This document shows, piece after piece, positions 20,239 through 28,953 of a stretch of DNA of 64,000 nucleotides. The position numbers and the translations under genes were made by a program. The notes under the pieces are model-generated. The model was not told where the DNA came from and ran no database searches. It saw only the letters and a program-made list of their open reading frames with translations. The stretch is from Verrucomicrobiota bacterium. Its GTDB lineage: Bacteria; Verrucomicrobiota; Verrucomicrobiia; Opitutales; Opitutaceae. Positions within the stretch are counted from its first letter, which is position 1, and every line of letters begins with the position of its first letter. The stretch covers positions 1-64,000 of the forward strand of contig JAUWBD010000001.1 in NCBI GenBank assembly GCA_030605125.1, given 5' to 3'.

Positions 20239-21045
20239 TCAGTTCGCGTAATAATGCACGCCGTTCGTCCATCCGGCGGCGCGATCGGCCGGGGCGGAGG
20301 CGACGCGCGAGCCACGCGCGGCCACCGGGCCGGCGAGGGTCTCCACGTGGCCGTCAGCAAAGAGCATGTTGATCTTCCCGTTGTGGACGTAGCGGGAGCG
20401 GTTCAGCGTATTCGGAATTCCCGCGTAAATATCGTTCGGCAGATTCCCTTCGCCATCGGTGCGGAAAATCTCGTGGCGAAACCCTGCCTTGTCCCAAACC
20501 GCGTAGAGTTTCGCGGGATTCGCCATCCGACTGAGTGGAACGCTCGTGAAGCGATTTTCCGACACCTGGGTGTTGTTGTTCCAGCCATTGATCCCGTAGC
20601 TGCCAGAGATCTCGCCGTCGGTGGTGTTCTGCCCCATCGGCGCGATCAACTGCTCGCGATTCTCCGGACAACGCCAGACGCCAAAGTAGCCGCCGCCTTT
20701 GGCACGCGTGGCGAAGAGATGCAGGGTGCCATCCCACGCGGCGATCTCTTCGCCCCACGAACGGGAACTCGTCGAGCCATCCGGGTTGGTCCGGAGCACG
20801 CTGGCCGCGATCGTCACCCCGCGGTTGTCGTTGGCGTGAGTGAGCAAAGTGATCCCGATCTGCCGCAGATTCGAGGCGCACTCGGCTTGCCGGGCGGAGC
20901 TCCTCACGCGCCCCAGCACCGGAATCAAGATGGCGGCCAAGATGCCGATGATCGCGATCACCGTGAGCAATTCGATCAGAGAAAATCCGCGCGCGCTCGA
21001 CGGTGAGCCGGCAGCAGGACCAAAAGAAACCGGGGATGGGTTCAT
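20239..21045 (-). CDS. Type II pseudopilin-like protein with H-X9-DG C-terminal motif
   Basis: Prepilin N-terminus ARG|FSLIELLTVIAIIGILAAILIPVLG; CPEN motif; HNGKINMLFADG matches H-X9-DG. Start MNPSPVSF at 21045. Confidence 0.85.
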   Translation of the reverse strand: MNPSPVSFGPAAGSPSSARGFSLIELLTVIAIIGILAAILIPVLGRVRSSARQAECASNLRQIGITLLTHANDNRGVTIAASVLRTNPDGSTSSRSWGEEIAAWDGTLHLFATRAKGGGYFGVWRCPENREQLIAPMGQNTTDGEISGSYGINGWNNNTQVSENRFTSVPLSRMANPAKLYAVWDKAGFRHEIFRTDGEGNLPNDIYAGIPNTLNRSRYVHNGKINMLFADGHVETLAGPVAARGSRVASAPADRAAGWTNGVHYYAN

Positions 21046-21371
21046 GGCGGGGTGAGACGTTCGGGGGTTAGGGCAAACGACGCCAGAAGCGTCGTGAAAT
21101 CGGCACGCACAGCAAGCTTTATTTTTCCATATTATTTCCAAGGGATTTTTATCGGGAGTTATGCACACTGCAGAAGTGCCGCGCCTTAAAGCTTCCGACC
21201 ACACCAAACGCGCGTTCCGGGTTCCCTATCCTTTCATTTGTAGAACATTACCTAGATCACCTGCTGCACCTCCCGCCCGCTTACGCCGACGTCGCAGCGA
21301 ATTGCGCGCGCCTACGTCCGACACAGCTATAGGCCCTGCCCTCCGTTCTCTTTAGTGCCGATACTTTTTGT

Positions 21372-21388
21372 ATTGAAATAAAGCCAAT
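21372..21388 (-). promoter_or_regulatory. Operator-like motif ATTGGCTTTATTTCAAT upstream of GH4/ABC operon
   Basis: 15/17 matches to the 6151-6167 motif, about 80 bp before the GH4 ATG. Confidence 0.4.
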
Positions 21389-21468
21389 TGAATATCTCGC
21401 TCCGTCCATCCTCCACCAGCCGCCCCGCCTTTGGCCGGATGCCAGGCTCGTGACCTTTCCCCTCCCCT

Positions 21469-22869
21469 ATGAAACTCGTCTTTGTCGGCGGCGGCGCGCA
21501 TCGCGTTCTCGCCATCTCCCGCAGCATCCTCGCCCTCCCCGGCGCCCTCGAATCCGGCGAGATCTGCCTCTGCGATCTCAACCTCGCCCGCGCCGAAGCC
21601 ATGGGGCGTATGCTGAGGCAGAGCCCCGAGTTTCGCGCCTCCGGTGGACGCATCACCTGGACCACCTCGCTCGACGAGGCGCTCCCCGGCGCCGACGTGG
21701 TCGCCATCATCATGCCCGCCGCGCCGAAGGAGTTCTTCCTTCGCGCCCGCGGCCGCGCCCTCCACCACGGCTTCATCAGCTCCGACAACGTCTCGCCCAC
21801 CGGCGCCCTCTGCGGCGTCAACGTCGCGCCGATCCTCCTCGACCTCGCCCGCCGCATGGAGCGCCACTGCCCGGAGGCTTGGCTGCTCAATTTCGTCAAT
21901 CCGGTGGCCGTGCTCTCGGGCATGATCAACAACCACACCCGCATTCGCTGCCTCGGCGTGTGTGCCGGCTTCATCAACCACCTCTGGGACATCCCGCGTC
22001 TCTTCGGCCGCGACGAGGAAGCGTCGCAACTCCAGGTCGAGACCGCCGGCATCAACCACCTCAGCTTCATCCTCAAGGGCCGCTGGGAAAACCAAGACCT
22101 GCTCCCCGCGCTAGAAAAGCGCCTCGCCGCCCCCGACTGGCAGCCGCCGCAGCTCCAGCCCTGGTGGGGCGAAAGCGGACAACGCAACATCACGCGCAGC
22201 GTAAAGCGACTCGCCCGCTTCTGGCGCGAACTCGGCGTGCTCGTCTTCTCGACCGAGGGCGACGGCATGGATCACCTCATGTATGACGAGGTCGTCGAGA
22301 CCGAGCGCGCCCGTCACCGCGACCTCACCGACGCCGAGATCGCGGACTCCGTCGCCACGACCGCCACCCGTCGCGCCGAGTTGGACAAGACCTTCCAAGC
22401 CTGGCTCGACCGCCCGCTCGACGACGCCTTCTGGGCCGAACACTGGAAAACCGATCCACGCTTCAAACGCGCCGACGAGGACATCTTTGTCCGCATTTTC
22501 GCCGCCCTCGCCGGTGTTTGCGAGGCGCGCGTGGCCACCAGCTACCTGAATCGCGGCGCCATCGCCGGCATCAAGGACCGCCACGTCGTCGAATACACCC
22601 AGACCATTCGCGGCCGCAGCCTCGCCCCCGTCACCCCCGGCCTCGAAATCCCGGACGTGGTCCAAGGTATCACCTGCGGCATCGCCGCCCACCAGACCGC
22701 GCTCGGCGACGCTCTTGCGCACGACGATCCCCGCGAGCTCGCCCGCGCCCTCCTCACCTACCCGATCGCGCCCTACTCGCGGCCGCTTCGCGCGCTCTAC
22801 CGCGAGCTGCTCTCGCTCTCCTGCTGCTCCTTCACACCCGCCGCCCGCCAGGCCGCCAGCCACCTCTGA
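21469..22869 (+). CDS. Glycoside hydrolase family 4 (NAD-dependent alpha-glucosidase/galactosidase/galacturonase class)
   Basis: KLVFVGGGAHRVLAISRSIL Rossmann start; LLNFVNPVAVLSGMINNHTRIRCLGVCAGF; AGINHLSFI. Confidence 0.85.
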   Translation: MKLVFVGGGAHRVLAISRSILALPGALESGEICLCDLNLARAEAMGRMLRQSPEFRASGGRITWTTSLDEALPGADVVAIIMPAAPKEFFLRARGRALHHGFISSDNVSPTGALCGVNVAPILLDLARRMERHCPEAWLLNFVNPVAVLSGMINNHTRIRCLGVCAGFINHLWDIPRLFGRDEEASQLQVETAGINHLSFILKGRWENQDLLPALEKRLAAPDWQPPQLQPWWGESGQRNITRSVKRLARFWRELGVLVFSTEGDGMDHLMYDEVVETERARHRDLTDAEIADSVATTATRRAELDKTFQAWLDRPLDDAFWAEHWKTDPRFKRADEDIFVRIFAALAGVCEARVATSYLNRGAIAGIKDRHVVEYTQTIRGRSLAPVTPGLEIPDVVQGITCGIAAHQTALGDALAHDDPRELARALLTYPIAPYSRPLRALYRELLSLSCCSFTPAARQAASHL

Positions 22870-22881
22870 GTATTCCGCGAG

Positions 22882-25560
22882 ATGCGCTCCGCCCTACCCC
22901 GCCTGCTCGTCCACGCTGCCCGCGCCGTCTGCGTCGGCCTCGCATTCCTGCCCTTCCTTGGCTCGCGCCTCGACGCCAGAAAAGATGCGCCGGACGACAC
23001 CGTCCGCGTCTCCGTCGTTTCGCGCTTCTTCGATCCCAACCAGCCCGAGTCCGCCCCGCAATTGATCGAGATGATGCGCCGCGATCCCGCGCTGCGCATC
23101 GAGATGTGGAGCGGCCTCGCGCTTCCCGGCGGCGGCGGACGCTCGGCGATCATCATGTCGATCGCCGGCCAGACCTCGCCCGACATCATGGAGTCGTGGT
23201 TCCACGTCATCCGGAACGACATCGACCAAGGCTTCCTCCACCCGCTCAACGAATGGATCGGCGAAGACCTCGACGGCGACGGCGAGATCAGCCCCGAGGA
23301 GGCGATCTGGCCCGGATGGAAAGACGTGCCTCCGCTCTGGCGCAAGGTCGCCACCGTGAACGGCAAGATCTACGGCCTCCCCCAGGCCGCCGCCTCCACC
23401 ATGGGCGTGCTCTTCCGCACGGACCTCGTGCGCAACGCCGGCCTCGATCCCAACCAGCCGCCGACCACCTGGGAGGAGTATCACTACTGGGCCATGCGCC
23501 TCTCCGACCCCGGCGTGCCGGTGCCGGGCCGCCTCTACAACCCCGGCCAACGCGCGGTCGCCATCGCGCCCCACGGCTTCACCTGGCTGCCCTGGGTGCA
23601 GAGCGCCGGCGGCGAGCCCATCGTGCAAACCCGCACCGATCCGCGCACCGGGCAGGCCCACGTGTTCTCCCTCGACGCCGAATCGTTTGTCCTGCCCGAC
23701 GGCACCGACCTCGCCGACATCGCCCCCGAGTTTCGCGCCAACTTCGACTCGCCCGAGGCGATCAAAACCGCCGCGTTCTACCACCAACTCCGCTGGGGCC
23801 GCTGGATTCTCGACCCCGAGACGCACGAGCCGATCGCGCTCGACTCCGCCGCGCTCGCCGCCGGCGAGGTCGTCGTCGGCGGGCGCACCCTGCGCTTCAC
23901 CCCCGCCGAGGTTCGCCAAGGGGTCGCCCGCGCCCACCTCGGCTCGCGCGACACCGACCCGCTCCAGCTGCTTGGCCGCGGCGAAGTCGCGATGACCACC
24001 TGGTTCGTCACCGACATCCTCAACACCGGCAACACCTCCAATCTCAACCCCGACCTGCTGAGCTGGTTCCCCATCCCCGCCGGCTCGCCCGACGCCTCGC
24101 CTGTCGTGCAAGTGCAGCGCCACTACGCCGCCATGGCGGTCAACGTCGGCCTGCGCCCCAAGGCCGAGCGAGACCAGGTCTGGCAGGTGCTCCAGGGCGT
24201 GACCGACGGCGCCGCCCGCGACGCCAACTCCGCCCGCATGGTCGCCTTCGGCCTCGCCCGCTTCGTCGATCCGCGCACGCTCACCCGCCTCGGCTACGAC
24301 GACTACCTGCGCAGCGTGCCCGCCGCGCTCCGCGACGCCTACAACCGCATCGACCGCGGCGAGATCAAGAGCTTCACCGAGCCCTACCAGGGCTTCTGGA
24401 CCACGATGGACGGCGCCATCAACCGCGAGGTCCTCGGCATCCTCATCTCCCAGAGCGGGGAAAACTTCGACTACGCCGCCGCGCTCCGCGCCGTGAACCG
24501 CAAGGCCAACTCCGGCGTCATGTTCGCGCGCCCCCAGGCCGAGCTCGACGAGCACCGCCCGCTGGCCCGCGTCATCTTCGCCGTGCTCGCCGCGCTCGTC
24601 ACCGGTCTCGCCGTGATGTTCGTGCGCTCGATCTTTAAGAAACGCCCCGTCGCCTCCACCGGCATGGTCAACAACCCCGTCCTGCCCTGGCTGCTGCTGC
24701 TGCCCGCGCTCGCGCTGATCGGCACCTGGGGCTACTACCCGCTCGTCCGCGGCATGGTGATGGCCTTCCAGAACTTTCGCATCGCCGGCGAGAGCCCCTT
24801 CGTCGGGCTGGACAACTTCATCACCCTCGCGCTCGACCGCAGCTTCTGGGCGAGCATGGGCACCACGGTTTACTACGTCGTGCTGACGATGCTGATCTCC
24901 TTCACGTCGCCCATCGCGCTCGCCATCATGCTCTCCGAGGTGCCGCGCGGGAAGATGTTTTACCGCACCCTCTTCTTCCTCCCGCAGGTGACCAGCGGCC
25001 TCGTGATCGCGCTGCTCTGGAAACTGATGTTCGACCCGAGGCCCAACGGCATCTTCAACCAGGTCGTATCCATCCTTAACTACATCCCCGGGGTGGAGAT
25101 CGGCGCGCAGTCCTGGCTCGAGGACCCCTCGATCGCCATGCTCTGCGTCGTGTTGCCCGGCGCCTGGGCCAGCGCCGGCATCGCCAGCCTCATCTACCTC
25201 GCCGCGCTCAAGAGCGTGCCCGAGGACGCCTACGAGGCCTGCGAGATCGATGGCGGCGGCATCCTCGTGAAGCTGCGCCACATCACCCTGCCGGTGCTGA
25301 TGCCGCTCATCATCATCAACTTCCTCGGGGCCTTCATCGCCACCTTCCAAAACATGGGGAACATCTTCCTGCTCACCTTCGGCGGCCCCGGCGAGGCGAC
25401 GATGGTCGTGAGCATGAAGATCTGGATCGAGGCCTACAGCAACCTGCGCTTCAGCATCGCCACCTCGATGGCGTGGATCGTCGGCGCCTGCCTGATCAGC
25501 TTCACCTTCCTCCAGATGCAGGTGCTCAAACGCGTGGAGTTCCGCCGCAGCAAAGACTGA
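22882..25560 (+). CDS. ABC transporter solute-binding protein fused to MalF-like permease
   Basis: N-terminal extracellular binding-protein-type sequence (ADIMESWFHV.., TTWEEYHYWAMRL). Then a TM linker and a six-TM permease with the EAA-type loop EDAYEACEIDGGGILVKLRHITLPVLMPLI. Confidence 0.85.
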   Translation: MRSALPRLLVHAARAVCVGLAFLPFLGSRLDARKDAPDDTVRVSVVSRFFDPNQPESAPQLIEMMRRDPALRIEMWSGLALPGGGGRSAIIMSIAGQTSPDIMESWFHVIRNDIDQGFLHPLNEWIGEDLDGDGEISPEEAIWPGWKDVPPLWRKVATVNGKIYGLPQAAASTMGVLFRTDLVRNAGLDPNQPPTTWEEYHYWAMRLSDPGVPVPGRLYNPGQRAVAIAPHGFTWLPWVQSAGGEPIVQTRTDPRTGQAHVFSLDAESFVLPDGTDLADIAPEFRANFDSPEAIKTAAFYHQLRWGRWILDPETHEPIALDSAALAAGEVVVGGRTLRFTPAEVRQGVARAHLGSRDTDPLQLLGRGEVAMTTWFVTDILNTGNTSNLNPDLLSWFPIPAGSPDASPVVQVQRHYAAMAVNVGLRPKAERDQVWQVLQGVTDGAARDANSARMVAFGLARFVDPRTLTRLGYDDYLRSVPAALRDAYNRIDRGEIKSFTEPYQGFWTTMDGAINREVLGILISQSGENFDYAAALRAVNRKANSGVMFARPQAELDEHRPLARVIFAVLAALVTGLAVMFVRSIFKKRPVASTGMVNNPVLPWLLLLPALALIGTWGYYPLVRGMVMAFQNFRIAGESPFVGLDNFITLALDRSFWASMGTTVYYVVLTMLISFTSPIALAIMLSEVPRGKMFYRTLFFLPQVTSGLVIALLWKLMFDPRPNGIFNQVVSILNYIPGVEIGAQSWLEDPSIAMLCVVLPGAWASAGIASLIYLAALKSVPEDAYEACEIDGGGILVKLRHITLPVLMPLIIINFLGAFIATFQNMGNIFLLTFGGPGEATMVVSMKIWIEAYSNLRFSIATSMAWIVGACLISFTFLQMQVLKRVEFRRSKD

Positions 25561-25621
25561 GCGCGCCTCCACCGCCACCGCCGCCCCGCCCTCCTCGTCG
25601 TCACCCGCCCCTTTTCCTCCG

Positions 25622-27784
25622 ATGCCTCTCCTCTCCAGCGTGGGCAGCAAGACCCTGTCGCAACGCCTCTTCGTCGCCTTCATCTACGCCACGTTGACCT
25701 TCTTCGGCGCCACCATGGCGGTGCCGTTCATGATCATGCTGACGAGCTCGGCGTCCAACAGCTACGACTACGACCGCTACTCGATCGTGCCGCGCTCCTT
25801 CTGGTCCGCCGAGGACCGCTTCATGAAGGGCACGCCCTATTTCGCCGGCCCCGGCGAGCTCTTCCCCGACAAGCCCGCCCTCTGGACCTCCTGGCGCGCC
25901 GTCGGTCTCGATCGCGACACCGCCGACCAGCTCGCCCGCCGCTACCTCGACGCCTCCGCCCAGGAGCGGGCTCTCTGGAGCCGCCAGGCCGCCGACTACT
26001 CCGACTTCGCGCTCGATTACCCGCTCGTTGACTCCGAAGCCGTCTTCAACCGCGAGATCGCCTCCGAGTTCATGCTCCAGCACTACGTCGAGCAGGCCCT
26101 TCGTCGCGATCCATCCCTCGCCGACGAGCGACGCTCGGTGCGTGAACGCGCCGCCCTCGCCCTCCTCTCCGAGACCTGGGGCGTGCCGGTCGAGAACTAC
26201 ATCGCCATCCGCTTCGACCGCGAGGCGCGCTACCCCATGGCGCAGCAGTCCTGGGTCCCGCCCGGCGGCCCCAAGTGGGACGACTTCATCACCCTGCGAC
26301 ACGCCCTCCGGCACGGGCTGCAGACTCCCGGCGTGCTCGGCGAGTGGCGCTCCCACCTGCGCAAACACGGTTATACCAGGGCCGAGATCCAGCGCCTCAG
26401 CCCGCCGCCCGCCGACGCCCCCGCCGAGGTCGCCGCGCTCTGGCGCGAGTTCGCCCGCACCCAGGCCCCGCTCTCCCCCGTCATTCCGCTCTCCTTGCGC
26501 AAGACCTGGCTCCACTACCTCGCCGGCGACGACGCCCGCGAGATCCTCGGCCTCGACGCCAGCCAGCGCTTCGACATCGCCCGCTACAATACCCTCGCCG
26601 GCACCGCCTACGCCCGCCTCGAGGACACGCCCTTCCCGCTGCCCGCCGAGGGCTTTGACGGCCTGCGACCGCTCTGGCTCCGCTTTATCGAGGAGCAATA
26701 CCCGCTGCGCCTCACCCACCTGCGGCCCAGCCCGGGCCTCCGCACCCGCTACGAGGCCTTTCTTCAGGCCAACTACGAGAGCGTCGCCTCGCTCAACCAG
26801 ATCCTCGGCACGCACTACGCCGACTGGTCCGAGGTGCCGCTGCCCGAGAGCCTGCCCGAGGCGCGCCCCGGCCAGGCCGGCGGCCTGCGCGAGGTGTGGT
26901 TCGCCTTCGCCAAGAGTCTTCCCGCCGCCGACCGCCTCGTGCACTCCGGCGACGCCGCCTGGCAGGCGTATTTGCGCGGCAAATACGGATCGCTCGAGGC
27001 GCTCAACGCCGCCTACGGCTGGAACCTCCGGCTCTGGGAGGAGGCGCGCATGCCCCTCGACAAGGCCTACGCCGTCACCTACGGCCAGCACCGCTTCGCC
27101 TTCGCGATCGAGCCGGTGCGTTTCAACTACAGCACGATCCTGCGCTTCCTGCTCGACCAGGGAAACTCCATCCCGGTCACCCTGTGGCTTATCGTGCTGA
27201 GCATCGCCACCTCGCTCACGGTCAACCCGCTCGCGGGCTACGCCCTCTCGCGCTTTAACCTTCGCATGAAGGACAAGATCCTTCTCTTCTGCCTCGCGAC
27301 CTCCGCCTTTCCCGCGATGGTCAGCGCCATCCCGGGCTACCTGCTGATGCGCGACCTCGGGCTGCTCAACACCTTCATGGCGCTCGTGCTGCCCGGCGCG
27401 GCTAGCGGAATGAGCATCTTCATTCTGAAAGGCTTCTTCGACTCGCTGCCGCAGGAGCTCTACGAGGCCGCCACGATCGACGGCGCCAAGGAGTGGCAGA
27501 TCTTCCTTTTCGTCACGATCCCGATGGTGACGCCGATCCTCGCGATCAACGCGCTAAACGCCTTCATCGCGGCCTACGATGGCTGGGCCTGGGCGCTGAT
27601 CATCGCGCAGGACAAGAGCATGTGGACGCTCTCGGTGTGGCTCTACCAGGCCAACTTCTGGTGGTCGCAATCCCCGTGGATCACGACCGCCGGCTTCGTC
27701 GTCACCTCGATCCCCACCCTGCTCGTCTTCGTCTTCTGCCAGAAGATCATCATGCGCGGCATCATCGTGCCCTCGATGAAATGA
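25622..27784 (+). CDS. MalG-like ABC permease with ~450-aa periplasmic insertion after TM1
   Basis: TM1 FVAFIYATLTFFGATMAVPFMIML; permease core from IPVTLWLIVLSIATSLTVNPLAGYALSRF; EAA loop QELYEAATIDGAKEWQIFLFVTIPMVTPIL. Residues ~47-510 are an extra hydrophilic region. Confidence 0.85.
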   Translation: MPLLSSVGSKTLSQRLFVAFIYATLTFFGATMAVPFMIMLTSSASNSYDYDRYSIVPRSFWSAEDRFMKGTPYFAGPGELFPDKPALWTSWRAVGLDRDTADQLARRYLDASAQERALWSRQAADYSDFALDYPLVDSEAVFNREIASEFMLQHYVEQALRRDPSLADERRSVRERAALALLSETWGVPVENYIAIRFDREARYPMAQQSWVPPGGPKWDDFITLRHALRHGLQTPGVLGEWRSHLRKHGYTRAEIQRLSPPPADAPAEVAALWREFARTQAPLSPVIPLSLRKTWLHYLAGDDAREILGLDASQRFDIARYNTLAGTAYARLEDTPFPLPAEGFDGLRPLWLRFIEEQYPLRLTHLRPSPGLRTRYEAFLQANYESVASLNQILGTHYADWSEVPLPESLPEARPGQAGGLREVWFAFAKSLPAADRLVHSGDAAWQAYLRGKYGSLEALNAAYGWNLRLWEEARMPLDKAYAVTYGQHRFAFAIEPVRFNYSTILRFLLDQGNSIPVTLWLIVLSIATSLTVNPLAGYALSRFNLRMKDKILLFCLATSAFPAMVSAIPGYLLMRDLGLLNTFMALVLPGAASGMSIFILKGFFDSLPQELYEAATIDGAKEWQIFLFVTIPMVTPILAINALNAFIAAYDGWAWALIIAQDKSMWTLSVWLYQANFWWSQSPWITTAGFVVTSIPTLLVFVFCQKIIMRGIIVPSMK

Positions 27785-27787
27785 TGG

Positions 27788-27814
27788 TAGGGCGGGCCCG
27801 CTGGGCCCGCCCTA
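27788..27814. terminator. Perfect 12-bp-stem palindrome TAGGGCGGGCCC-GCT-GGGCCCGCCCTA between convergent genes
   Basis: Immediately after the permease stop and before the 3' end of the convergent SGNH gene. Related to the sequence at 56705-56731. Confidence 0.55.
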
Positions 27815-27819
27815 ACGAC

Positions 27820-28953
27820 TCACTGCTCCGCCAAGCGCACCGTGGCAGGGAAGCCGGAGACGCACGCGCTCTCGAAGCGCAATTCCTGTCCGGCGTTGAG
27901 CCGTGGGATGATCTCGACCAGGTGATCACGGTCGGGCTCCAGATCCTGCGCGATGAACTGCACGAGACGGAAGTTGCCGTTCTTGGCGTTGGCCCCGGCG
28001 TCGTAGGCGGTCGGCTGTCCGCCGTTCACGCTGACTTCGTAGCGACCCGATAGCGGCGTGGCCTCGCCGAAGAGCAGCACATGCCTGCCGCGCACCACCA
28101 GGCGGATCGGCACGGCCTCGGGCCCGCGCGCCAAGGTGACATCGTCCAGCCAGCGCGACATCGTGAAATCAAACGCCATCCCGAGCCGGTGCGGACGGCC
28201 CACACTCCAGCCGACCGGTAGCGTGCCCAATTTCGAGAGCCGATTGCGCGTCGCCGTCAGGTAGGTATCCGGGTGCAACATCCTCTCCGGCACGCGGCAT
28301 ACCTGCTCCTCGCCCACCGCACGCGCAAACGCGCCCCACACCGCCTCCGCATACAGCGCGTAGCCTTCGTCGCCGGGGTGCGTGACGTCGGGCGCCATCG
28401 GCCAGAGCGTGTCAGGATCGGCCAGGCCCGCCGCGACGCGCTCGCGCATCAAGGAAACCGCGTCGCCCGAAGGCAGACCGTAGGCGGCCGCGATCTCGCG
28501 GTGCAGCGCGTCGAGTGGGCGCTCGGGAGCGTCCGGCAAGACATCCCGCTTGGCCGCGAAGATCGCCTGCACCACCGGCACGCCCGCGCCGACCAGGCGG
28601 CGCACGAGCGATTCGTAGGCGGCCAGGCGATCCGGAATGACCGGCGCGTAAGGCGTGTCGTTGATCGTGAAATCGAGAAACACCAGGTCCGGACGACGCG
28701 CCAACACATCGCGCTCGAGACGAAAGGCGCCGAGCTGCGAACCCGTTCCGCCGATGGCCGCGTCCCAGAACCGGAAGTGTGCCGCCGGATAGTGCTCCTC
28801 CAATTTGCGCGACGTCAGCGCCCGATAGGAGGTGAGCTGCGGGTCCGTGGCCTGCGCGCCCCAGGTAAGGCTGCCGCCGAAGAAAACGACGCTCAGACGT
28901 TCGCCGGCGCGGGCGCGGCGATCAAAATCCCCAAAGTGGGCGCGGGGGCTCAT
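27820..28953 (-). CDS. SGNH/GDSL-family hydrolase
   Basis: SVVFFGGSLTWGAQA; DFTINDTPYAP; DVTHPGDEGY. Confidence 0.75.
   Translation of the reverse strand: MSPRAHFGDFDRRARAGERLSVVFFGGSLTWGAQATDPQLTSYRALTSRKLEEHYPAAHFRFWDAAIGGTGSQLGAFRLERDVLARRPDLVFLDFTINDTPYAPVIPDRLAAYESLVRRLVGAGVPVVQAIFAAKRDVLPDAPERPLDALHREIAAAYGLPSGDAVSLMRERVAAGLADPDTLWPMAPDVTHPGDEGYALYAEAVWGAFARAVGEEQVCRVPERMLHPDTYLTATRNRLSKLGTLPVGWSVGRPHRLGMAFDFTMSRWLDDVTLARGPEAVPIRLVVRGRHVLLFGEATPLSGRYEVSVNGGQPTAYDAGANAKNGNFRLVQFIAQDLEPDRDHLVEIIPRLNAGQELRFESACVSGFPATVRLAEQ

Noticed and set aside
22894-25683. 929-aa minus-strand ORF
   Set aside because: Antisense to the SBP-permease fusion; repetitive GVG/AEH composition.
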